A DNA stretch of 23,715 nt from a virus, in IMG/VR virus record IMGVR_UViG_3300025853_000662, positions 1-23,715 of that record; one strand, 5' to 3'. Positions within the stretch are counted from its first letter, which is position 1. Every line of letters begins with the position of its first letter. Both the position numbers and the translations under genes were made by a program. Below are positions 15,553 to 21,453 of the stretch, in pieces. The notes beneath the pieces are model-generated. The model was not told where the DNA came from. It made no database searches and saw nothing but the letters and a program-made list of their open reading frames with translations.

Positions 15553-16428
15553 TTACGGTTTTTTGAATATCAAAACGTTTTGATGTACCTTTTTTACTTT
15601 TTTACTTATTCCCATTACTCTACCAGCAGTTAAACAAGCACCAGCAAGTCCGTTTAAGTAGATACATTCGTTATAATATTTCATTCCATATTTTTCAAAT
15701 GCCTTTATTGTATCAGGAACAAAACCAATATAATTTCCTTTTTTATCTCTTACTTCGCCAACTACAAAACAAGCATAACCGCCAGATTTTAATAACTTAC
15801 AACTTTTTGCTATTATTTCTTCATACGCTTTCATAAATTTATCGTAAGGCATATTTGAAATATCATTCTCTAAATCGCTATAAACTTCTAAATCAGCATA
15901 AGGTGGGCAACTAAAAACAAAATCGAACTCTTTATTAAAGTTATTCAAGACCTCATTACTATCGCCTACATACCAATTAGGTTGGTTGTTAACGTCTAAA
16001 ATGTCTAAACCTTGTTCTCTATTGCTATCAATTTGCTCTTGTCTTATATCTATCCCTGTATATTTAAAGCCTAAATAATTAGCTACAATTCCACGAACAG
16101 AACCACCAGCAAAAGGGTCTAAAATAGTTCCGTTTTCAGGGCAAAACCAATGATAAACAACTTCAGCAAGAGCAGGGTCAAATATTGATGTATTCGTGTG
16201 TGTATGTCCTTTATGTCCAGCATTTTTTATAAGCCTATTGTAATTCCCATTTTTTGTTTTAGCGTCTAATCTACCTAACTCGCTTTTAAATCCTAATCTT
16301 TTCCATTTATTAACTCTATTACGCCAACCACCTTGCTTACTATCTAATATAGAAAAAGGCGGTTCAATGAATTTATCTCTTAATAATTCATCTTGTATTA
16401 TTTCATTTCCAAATAAATCTTTTGCCAT
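15553..16428 (-). CDS. Phage DNA methyltransferase, motif I before motif IV
   Basis: A 291-residue SAM-dependent DNA methyltransferase. The N-terminal FIEPPFSILDSKQGGWRNRV (20-39), GFKSELGR (46-53) and a His-rich segment near 70-78 are typical of a phage methylase family. Motif I, DPFAGGSVRG, is at 104-113, followed by GIDI at 125-128; motif IV is SCPPY at 173-177; KSGGYACFVVGEVRDKKG is near 215-231. The SxPPY form points to an exocyclic-amino methylase (N4-cytosine or N6-adenine), but the target base cannot be told. It is transcribed with the Mom-like gene upstream. Possible roles are protection from host restriction or preparing bases for further modification; both are inferences. Confidence 0.85.
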   Translation of the reverse strand: MAKDLFGNEIIQDELLRDKFIEPPFSILDSKQGGWRNRVNKWKRLGFKSELGRLDAKTKNGNYNRLIKNAGHKGHTHTNTSIFDPALAEVVYHWFCPENGTILDPFAGGSVRGIVANYLGFKYTGIDIRQEQIDSNREQGLDILDVNNQPNWYVGDSNEVLNNFNKEFDFVFSCPPYADLEVYSDLENDISNMPYDKFMKAYEEIIAKSCKLLKSGGYACFVVGEVRDKKGNYIGFVPDTIKAFEKYGMKYYNECIYLNGLAGACLTAGRVMGISKKVKKVHQNVLIFKKP

Positions 16429-16493
16429 CGCTCTAAAAAAAATATTTTAATTATTAATTCTGTTTTTAATTCAAAGGTCTGTACTATTTACAC

Positions 16494-16566
16494 GGCACTA
16501 ACCATATACCTGTATGTTACCCACAATATTTTTAAAAAGGGCAACCACTCATACGTGCTACCAATC
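16494..16566. repeat. Island repeat copy B (inverted partner of copy C)
   Basis: GGCACTA at 16494-16500 precedes GTTACCCACA...ATTTTTAAAAAGGGCAA at 16516-16544. The latter is the near-perfect reverse complement of 17261-17290 (18 plus 9 identical bases around a 2/3-base difference). It continues into CACTCATACGT (16546-16556), identical to copy A, and crosses the stop of the Mom-like gene into CCAATC. The GTTACCC and GGGCAAC arms can form a hairpin around the palindromic TTTTTAAAAA core. Confidence 0.8.
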
Positions 16567-17232
16567 ACAGTTATTATTGTTTTTAGGGTATTCTAATAAA
16601 GGATGTTTTAGTTCATTAATTATCTTTTTTCTGTCTGACTTTCTTAAAATATACAAGTATCTATGCTTTTTCTTCATCTCAACTTTTTCATAGTCTGCAT
16701 CTATATTTTTTAATTCATTTGATTTTATTGTTCCATATTTAGCAACTACGCTTCTTGGGTGCATTAACTCTCCGTTAATTCTATGTAAATAAGCCTTTAC
16801 AAGCATTGTGTTGTTTCCTTGGTACAGCCAGTTAGTAGCTTGGTAAATAACTCCTGTGTGGTCTTGCATAGGGTCAGAATAACTAATTAAAACTTTTACA
16901 TCAGTATTATCTTTTAACCACTTAAAAGTCTTGCTTAAAAAATAGCTTTCACTATTCTTTGGTGCTTCATCAATAAGCCACAATCTCGTTAATTCTAATA
17001 CATCTTTATTTTCTAAATTAGGTGTAATACTTTTAACTACTTGTCTACCTACTGGAAATCCATATACTGCAACTCCTATCAATCTACCTCTATTAAATAA
17101 TTCATTACTGCTTTGTGTATCATCAAACAATCCTATTGCATATCTGCAAGATGTCCATTTGTGGCTATAATGGTTTTTTATAATTAATTCTTTTGCTATC
17201 TTCTTATCTATTATTCCTATTGTGTAATTCAT
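16558..17232 (-). CDS. Mom-like DNA base-modification protein
   Basis: A 224-residue protein resembling the Mom family (GNAT-like fold), whose Mu member converts adenine in phage DNA to N6-carbamoylmethyladenine and so blocks restriction enzymes. Family-like features are HYSH (21-24), GRLIGVAVYGFPVG (49-62), VLELTRLWLIDEAPKNSESYFLS (78-100), and ISYSDPMQDHTGVIYQATNW (116-135). The C terminus is Lys-rich (KKKHRYLYILRKSDRKK). It is flanked by the inverted repeats at 16516 and 17261 and lies upstream of a DNA methyltransferase in the same direction. The modified base and cofactor cannot be read from sequence. Confidence 0.8.
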   Translation of the reverse strand: MNYTIGIIDKKIAKELIIKNHYSHKWTSCRYAIGLFDDTQSSNELFNRGRLIGVAVYGFPVGRQVVKSITPNLENKDVLELTRLWLIDEAPKNSESYFLSKTFKWLKDNTDVKVLISYSDPMQDHTGVIYQATNWLYQGNNTMLVKAYLHRINGELMHPRSVVAKYGTIKSNELKNIDADYEKVEMKKKHRYLYILRKSDRKKIINELKHPLLEYPKNNNNCDW

Positions 17233-17260
17233 TGTTTTGTTTTAGTTCGTTCCTCACTAA

Positions 17261-17290
17261 TTGCCCTTTTTAAAAATACGTGTGGGTAAC
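17261..17290. repeat. Island repeat copy C (inverted relative to copy B)
   Basis: TTGCCCTTTTTAAAAATA followed by CGT and GTGGGTAAC. The reverse complement matches 16516-16544 except for a 2/3-base interior difference. It lies just upstream of the Mom-like gene, so copies B and C bracket that gene in inverted orientation. Confidence 0.8.
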
Positions 17291-17337
17291 ACCGTATAAA
17301 AAACATTAAAACGATTTTTTATACTTTACCGTTATAG

Positions 17338-17556
17338 CTAATTGGTTATAAACACTTTTAATGTTTGGCAATCATCTTGTAAGCTAATTTCTATTTTATT
17401 AGTTGGTTTCCAATTAACATAGCTTCTACCTTTTTGGTCAATTACTTCAACTCTGTTTATTTTTTCTAAGAAAGTAACAGGAGGCAACATAGCCATAACA
17501 TCAGCTATGCTTAATGCCTTTCCATTTTTGTCAAATAATTCTTTTTTGTTGCTCAT
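17338..17556 (-). CDS. Hypothetical small protein, first gene of the island
   Basis: A 72-residue protein: a short N-terminal helix with LFDKNGKALSIADVMAML, then beta-like segments (RVEVIDQKGRSYVNW, IEISLQDDCQTLKVFIT). Not recognised as a named family, although small proteins with this look occur in Bacteroidetes phages. It is the first gene after the consensus minus-strand promoter, with a leader of about 50 nt. An AT-rich 105-nt gap with repeat copy C separates it from the Mom-like gene. Confidence 0.6.
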   Translation of the reverse strand: MSNKKELFDKNGKALSIADVMAMLPPVTFLEKINRVEVIDQKGRSYVNWKPTNKIEISLQDDCQTLKVFITN

Positions 17557-17587
17557 ATATTTTTACTTGTTATTAGCTTAGTTTAAT

Positions 17588-17614
17588 GGCACTACACATA
17601 AACAAACAGTTAGC
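17588..17614. repeat. Island boundary element D (GGCACTA...GTTAGC)
   Basis: GGCACTA (17588-17594) and GTTAGC (17609-17614) are spaced 21 nt start to start. In copy B, GGCACTA (16494) and GTTACC (16516) are spaced 22 nt, with similar AT/CA-rich sequence between. This marks the outer end of the island, next to its promoter. Confidence 0.45.
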
Positions 17615-17643
17615 AAATATACAATAAAATTTTTAACTACAAA
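17614..17643 (-). promoter_or_regulatory. Bacteroidetes-type promoter for the minus-strand island
   Basis: On the minus strand, TTTG (17643-17640) is followed after 18 nt by TATATTTG (17621-17614). This matches the Bacteroidetes -33 TTG and -7 TAnnTTTG elements at standard spacing. Transcription would start near 17607, about 50 nt before the first island gene. No other clear -7 box is seen in the island's internal gaps. Confidence 0.7.
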
Positions 17644-17744
17644 AATATAATTATAAATAAAATTAAACTACCTCATTATCAACAAGTTAAGCATTTTTAA
17701 TAAAAAAAGTTATCTTTTTTTTAGCATCGTATTACTTTTTGTAT

Positions 17745-17752
17745 TACATTTG
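17745..17752 (+). promoter_or_regulatory. TAnnTTTG promoter of the early module
   Basis: TACATTTG matches the Bacteroidetes -7 box and lies 27 nt before the ATG at 17780, leaving an A-rich leader of about 20 nt. No clear TTG lies 17-20 nt upstream; that stretch is T-rich. It is divergent from the island promoter, with about 100 nt between the two. Confidence 0.6.
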
Positions 17753-17779
17753 CTCTATAAACTTTTAAAAACAAACAAA

Positions 17780-18034
17780 ATGGAAAATCAAGAAAAAAAA
17801 TCAGAACTATCTCTAAAAGATGTAAAAGAAATAATTTTCGACTTAGGTCAAGGTTACCATCAAACTTTTAAAAATATCCCAATATGGTCAGAGATTATGC
17901 AGAAAGCTGATGAAGTTGGGCATTTCGCATCTGAAATAGTTGAAAGAGTTATTTTAAGTCATAAGTCAATTTCGGAAAAGCAAGCGTGGGTAGTTGCTTA
18001 CTTCGCTAAAAATAACGGATTAATAAACGCTTAA
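17780..18034 (+). CDS. Hypothetical early protein
   Basis: An 84-residue acidic to neutral protein, helical by appearance (SLKDVKEIIFDLGQGYHQTF, then ASEIVERVILSHKSISEKQAWVVAYFAKNNG). A longer reading from TTG at 17750 is possible, but that codon lies inside the -7 box, so the ATG at 17780 with its A-rich leader is the better start. It is the first gene after the early promoter. No family recognised; first early genes often encode host-takeover proteins, which is only context. Confidence 0.65.
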   Translation: MENQEKKSELSLKDVKEIIFDLGQGYHQTFKNIPIWSEIMQKADEVGHFASEIVERVILSHKSISEKQAWVVAYFAKNNGLINA

Positions 18035-18046
18035 AAATTATAAATT

Positions 18047-18217
18047 ATGAAAGCAAAAGGTCAACACTCAAAGAGAATTAGAAAAATGCTATTAAACATT
18101 TTTAAAAAAACAAACAATGGATATTGCTCTACTATTGATATAGCAGGGGGTTATATTCGAGAAAATAACGGACACATTTATGTAGTTAAAGAAGGTATTA
18201 ATATTAGAAATATTTAA
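18047..18217 (+). CDS. Small hypothetical basic protein
   Basis: A 56-residue protein beginning MKAKGQHSKRIRKMLLNIFK and ending in beta-like segments (GGYIREN, HIYVVKEGINIRNI). ATG at 18047 follows an AT-rich leader 12 nt after the previous stop; stop TAA at 18215-18217. Basic N terminus suggests nucleic-acid binding, but no motif supports it. It fills what would otherwise be a 217-nt gap in a tightly packed plus-strand operon. Confidence 0.55.
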   Translation: MKAKGQHSKRIRKMLLNIFKKTNNGYCSTIDIAGGYIRENNGHIYVVKEGINIRNI

Positions 18218-18251
18218 AGCCTCGTAGTTTATCTTAAAATTTTAAAACGAT

Positions 18252-18596
18252 ATGAAAAAACTAACAAACATTAGATGGAATCAAGAACTGAAACTTCCAA
18301 GTATAGAAACTGGAGATAGTTATATTGAAGACTATTGTTTCCCAATTTTATTTAATTACAATGGATATGAGATTAACGCAAATGTTTCTTTTGGGTTGGT
18401 TGTAGATACTTTTGTATTTGATGGCTCAACAGACCATTACGGCGATTCAGAATGTAGAGAAGTTGCAGAAGTTGTAGATGTGGATTTTGAATTAAAAGAA
18501 ATTTTTTACAACGATGGAGATGAATTTAAGGTAAGTTTAAGGGAGTTTAACGAAATACAAGAGTGTTTAAAAAAAGATTTAGAAATACAATATTAA
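18252..18596 (+). CDS. Hypothetical acidic protein
   Basis: A 114-residue acidic protein with beta-like segments in the middle (CFPILFNYNGYEINANVSFGLVV) and an acidic C-terminal half (VVDVDFELKEIFYNDGDEF). No family recognised, no membrane segment. It begins 34 nt after the preceding small gene and ends 4 nt before the next. The strong negative charge could suit a DNA mimic or an inhibitor of a host protein, but nothing specific supports that. Confidence 0.6.
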   Translation: MKKLTNIRWNQELKLPSIETGDSYIEDYCFPILFNYNGYEINANVSFGLVVDTFVFDGSTDHYGDSECREVAEVVDVDFELKEIFYNDGDEFKVSLREFNEIQECLKKDLEIQY

Positions 18597-18600
18597 GATT

Positions 18601-18924
18601 ATGAAAAAAAATGAATACAAAAAAAGAGATGCAAACGGTAATCAATTACCAGAGCAAATAGGTAAAGGCTTAAATTTAGAGCATTTAGCTAAAGTAAAAG
18701 AAGCAAGAGAAGTTAAGAATAAGACTATAATAGCTAAAGTAACAACTTCTTTTAAAAATAAATGGCAAAGCAAATTAAAAGAATATAGTTTGGATGAAAG
18801 CACAGTTATAACCAATTTAGCAGAGATAATAATAAATAATGGGGATTTGTATATGGAGTTGCTTTCTGAAAATGTAAAATTAAAACAAACTAACAAAGAA
18901 TTAATTAAAAAACAGATAAAATGA
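18601..18924 (+). CDS. Hypothetical DNA-binding-like protein
   Basis: A 107-residue basic protein. Residues about 45-85 (AKVTTSFKNKWQSKLKEYSL, then a helix through AEIIINNGDL) have the strand-helix-helix rhythm of ribbon-helix-helix proteins, followed by a coiled-coil-like C terminus (SENVKLKQTNKELIKKQ). It overlaps the next gene as ATGA. A regulatory or nucleic-acid-binding role is a weak inference from this pattern. Confidence 0.55.
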   Translation: MKKNEYKKRDANGNQLPEQIGKGLNLEHLAKVKEAREVKNKTIIAKVTTSFKNKWQSKLKEYSLDESTVITNLAEIIINNGDLYMELLSENVKLKQTNKELIKKQIK

Positions 18925-19307
18925 ATAAAGAAAAATTAACAGAGCTTTACAAAAAGTATAATCTAACAAAAGACGATGTGTTTAAGCATCAACACTACAT
19001 CATAATAACAAGAAGTGGAATTGATAAAATACAAGCGAAGGCTAAAATTAATATAAAATATGATGTTATTAAATGTGAGAAGGATTATTGTGTAGTAAAA
19101 GCAAATGGCAGTCATAACGAATTATCTATTGAAACTTTTGGAAGTGCTTTAAAAGGTAAAGATTTTAAAGACGGTAATACTAACAGTTGGTATGTTATGG
19201 AGATGGCAGAAAAAAGAGCAATGTCAAGAGCTGTATTAAAACTAACTGGATTTTATGAATTAGGCGTTTTCGGAGAAGATGAAAGCGAAGATTTTAAAAA
19301 GAAATAA
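18921..19307 (+). CDS. Possible recombination/annealing-type protein
   Basis: A 128-residue protein with a pattern I associate with phage proteins in recombination modules: HYIIITRSGIDKIQAKAKINIKYDV (25-49), ETFGSALKG, and SWYVMEMAEKRAMSRAVLKLTGFYELGVFGEDE (88-120). The AEKRAxSRAVLKL segment resembles the helix in Rad52-like single-strand annealing proteins, but the protein is shorter than most and the match is by eye. Its neighbours (a NinB-like protein, helicase and SSB-like protein) fit DNA recombination or replication. It starts within the previous stop (ATGA). Confidence 0.5.
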   Translation: MNKEKLTELYKKYNLTKDDVFKHQHYIIITRSGIDKIQAKAKINIKYDVIKCEKDYCVVKANGSHNELSIETFGSALKGKDFKDGNTNSWYVMEMAEKRAMSRAVLKLTGFYELGVFGEDESEDFKKK

Positions 19308-19309
19308 TT

Positions 19310-19552
19310 ATGAAAAGTAGCAAAGAATTTTTTGAAGAGTTAAGAGAGGGAGATGAATACCTTTCTTGTATGATGACTAAAGAAGTTTATAGTGGTATAG
19401 ATTTAGAAAATAGAGAAAGAATAGTCATTACAACAGTTAGACAAAAGAACTCTAATTTTAAAGATGATAAATATCACAAAGAGTTATTAAAAAAGAAGTC
19501 TAAAATAGATAAAGAGTTAAGAGATTACGAATTTAATATTAATCACAAATGA
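19310..19552 (+). CDS. Hypothetical charged small protein
   Basis: An 80-residue protein, rich in Lys, Glu and Asp, probably helical in its C-terminal half (KDDKYHKELLKKKSKIDKEL). No family recognised. It sits between two genes of likely recombination function, 2 nt after one and overlapping the next by 4 nt, so it is probably co-translated with them. A role as accessory factor is inferred only from this. Confidence 0.55.
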   Translation: MKSSKEFFEELREGDEYLSCMMTKEVYSGIDLENRERIVITTVRQKNSNFKDDKYHKELLKKKSKIDKELRDYEFNINHK

Positions 19553-19956
19553 AATACAACCGTTTAGATAAGTTTCAAGAAAATAAACTACAAGCAAGAT
19601 TAGAGGCTACTAAAGATAAGATAGTAGAGTTTAAAGAAGTAAGGCAAAAAAGAAGTTTAACACAAAATGCTTATTTACACGTTTGTATAACTTTATACGC
19701 TATTGAGTTTGGATATACTTTAAATGAAGCTAAAACAGATTTAAAAAGAGAATGTAGCTTTATGAGGTATGAGAAAAACGGTAAACAATATTTGAAAGAA
19801 ACTTCAAAGATGGATAGCAAAGAATTAACTAATTTTATAGATTGGTTAAGAAATTACGCCTCACAAAATGGCTGCTATATTCCAACAAGTGAAGAGTATT
19901 TAACAAATAGAGTTGCAATAGATAATCAAATAGAAACTAATAAACAGTATTTATGA
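19549..19956 (+). CDS. NinB-like recombination protein (tentative)
   Basis: A 135-residue protein with the segment RQKRSLTQNAYLHVCITLYAIEFGYTLNEAKTDLKREC near residues 32-70, followed by KETSKMDSKELTNFIDWLRNYASQNGCYIPTSEEYL near 89-125. The QNAYxH motif, the fold-like order and the length are similar to NinB (Orf)-type single-strand DNA-binding recombination proteins and to a common Bacteroidetes phage family. It precedes the candidate RNA and the helicase. The assignment is tentative because it rests on a motif seen by eye. Confidence 0.5.
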   Translation: MKYNRLDKFQENKLQARLEATKDKIVEFKEVRQKRSLTQNAYLHVCITLYAIEFGYTLNEAKTDLKRECSFMRYEKNGKQYLKETSKMDSKELTNFIDWLRNYASQNGCYIPTSEEYLTNRVAIDNQIETNKQYL

Positions 19957-20083
19957 ACCCTAAAGGCTGAAAGGGTGGCGATATTGCCAATAATAATTAA
20001 GGAAGAAGCCTAAAGTTATGCCTTTGCTGTGGTGGTTGTGAAAACTTGTAAGCCGAACAGCTTAAACTTAAAAAATAGAAACA
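19957..20083 (+). ncRNA. Candidate structured RNA before the helicase gene
   Basis: A 127-nt gap in an operon where genes otherwise nearly touch; it is visibly richer in G and C than its flanks. Possible elements: ACCCT/AGGGT (19957-19961 with 19972-19976); its loop AAAGGC (19962-19967) is complementary to GCCTTT (20020-20025), a possible pseudoknot; GGC/GCC (19977-19979 with 19986-19988); GCTGT/ACAGC (20026-20030 with 20057-20061); TAAGC/GCTTA (20049-20053 with 20060-20064), which competes with the previous stem. It starts right after the stop of the upstream gene and ends in an A-rich leader before the helicase ATG. It could be a cis-regulatory element, a processed RNA or a ribozyme-like element; I do not recognise the family. 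Confidence 0.5.
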
Positions 20084-21451
20084 ATGGAATATACAGAATT
20101 TTTAGAAAAAAAGAGGCACACAATAGGAGATTTTGGATTTAAAACAAATTACACTCCTGATATTGCTTTTGACTTTCAAAAGTATGTTATCGATAAGGCT
20201 GTAAAAAAAGGTCGTATGGCTGTTTTTTTAGATACTGGACTTGGTAAAACATTAGTTCAATTATCAATAGCTAAAAATATAGTTAATCATACTAATAAGA
20301 AAGTATTAATATTAACACCTTTAGCCGTTGCTTTTCAATTTATTTTAGAGGCTGAAAAAATAGGGATAGACGATATTGAATATTCAAAAGACGGTAAACA
20401 CACTAAAAAAATAGTTATTTGTAATTATGAGAGATTACACCATTTTAATAGCAATGATTTTGTAGGTGTTATTTGTGATGAAAGTAGTATATTAAAAAAT
20501 TTTGATGGTAAGATAAAGCAAGAGGTTACAAGTTTTGTAAAGAAGTTACCTTATAGGTTTTTAAGTACTGCAACACCAAGCCCTAACGATTTTATAGAAT
20601 TAGGTACAAGCTCGGAGGCTTTAGGTTATATGGGATATATGGATATGTTAGGTAAGTTTTTTAAAAATAATCAAAACAGCGTTGATAGTAACAATAGAAA
20701 TATTGGAGAAAAATTTTATTTAAAGCCTCATGCTGAAAAGGATTTTTTTGCGTGGGTTAATCAATGGAGTATTATGGCTAAGATGCCTAGTGATTTAGGC
20801 TTTAGTGATGATAGATATAAACTACCTAAATTAATAACTAATAAGCACGTTGTAAAAAACCAAAGTTTAATTGATGTTAACGGTCAGGTTCAAATGTTTA
20901 CACCTATTGCTAAAAGTATGACAGAGGTAAGACACGAACAAAAAATGACAGAGGAGCAACGATGTGAAAAAGCAATTGAATTAGCAAGTGGTAAAAATTC
21001 TGTTTACTGGTGTAATACTAATAATGAAAGCAAGATATTGAAAGAAAATGATAACGAATCTGTTGAGATAATTGGTAGTCAATCGATAGAAAAGAAAGAA
21101 GATATATTATTAGCTTTTGCAAATGGAGAAATAAAAAGATTAATTACTAAGGCTAAAATGACTGGAATGGGTTTAAATTGGCAACATTGTAACCATTCTG
21201 TATTTTTCCCCACGTGGAGTTATGAGCAATACTACCAAGCTATAAGGCGTTTTTGGAGGTTTGGACAAAAAAGAGATGTAACTATTGATTTAGTTATTTC
21301 AGACGGTCAAACAAGAGTATTAGAAGCCTTAGAGCAAAAGACACAAAAAGCAATAGAACTACATAGAAACTTAACAGAAAATGTAAATAGTAGTTTTGAA
21401 AATAAAGTAAAAGAATTTAATAAAGAAATAATTAAACCTAAATTTTTATAA
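20084..21451 (+). CDS. SNF2-type superfamily 2 helicase
   Basis: A 455-residue helicase/translocase. Motifs in order: a Q-motif-like FDFQKYVI (29-36), Walker A LDTGLGKT (49-56), VLILTPLAV for motif Ia (74-82), DESS as motif II (132-135), STATPSPND as motif III (161-169), MTGMGLNWQ for motif V (near 362-370) and QAIRRFWRFGQ as motif VI (385-395). The RRFWRFGQ end is typical of SNF2-like phage helicases in replication modules. No nuclease or methylase domain is fused. It is followed 2 nt later by a methyltransferase gene. Likely role: remodelling or unwinding DNA during phage replication or recombination. Confidence 0.88.
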   Translation: MEYTEFLEKKRHTIGDFGFKTNYTPDIAFDFQKYVIDKAVKKGRMAVFLDTGLGKTLVQLSIAKNIVNHTNKKVLILTPLAVAFQFILEAEKIGIDDIEYSKDGKHTKKIVICNYERLHHFNSNDFVGVICDESSILKNFDGKIKQEVTSFVKKLPYRFLSTATPSPNDFIELGTSSEALGYMGYMDMLGKFFKNNQNSVDSNNRNIGEKFYLKPHAEKDFFAWVNQWSIMAKMPSDLGFSDDRYKLPKLITNKHVVKNQSLIDVNGQVQMFTPIAKSMTEVRHEQKMTEEQRCEKAIELASGKNSVYWCNTNNESKILKENDNESVEIIGSQSIEKKEDILLAFANGEIKRLITKAKMTGMGLNWQHCNHSVFFPTWSYEQYYQAIRRFWRFGQKRDVTIDLVISDGQTRVLEALEQKTQKAIELHRNLTENVNSSFENKVKEFNKEIIKPKFL

Positions 21452-21453
21452 AA

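Noticed and set aside
16429-16557. A second promoter directly upstream of the methyltransferase gene
   Set aside because: CTTTG is present on the minus strand but no TAnnTTTG box follows at the right spacing.
15262-17640. A true integron attC array
   Set aside because: The GTTAGC/GTTACC motifs do not fit the GTTRRRY core, copy C is inverted, and no integron integrase is present. Only a resemblance is claimed.
17750-17779. TTG start giving a 10-residue longer first early protein
   Set aside because: The TTG is part of the TACATTTG -7 box, so it would not be in the mRNA; ATG 17780 has the normal A-rich leader.
20018-20041. A 7-codon ORF (MPLLWWL) within the candidate RNA
   Set aside because: Too short, and it lies in predicted stem sequence. 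A leader peptide cannot be excluded but there is no support.
19957-20083. tRNA, tmRNA, group I intron or hammerhead ribozyme in the gap
   Set aside because: No cloverleaf or TPsiC-like arm, no CUGANGA core, no interrupted gene to splice; the upstream frame ends with a normal stop at the edge.
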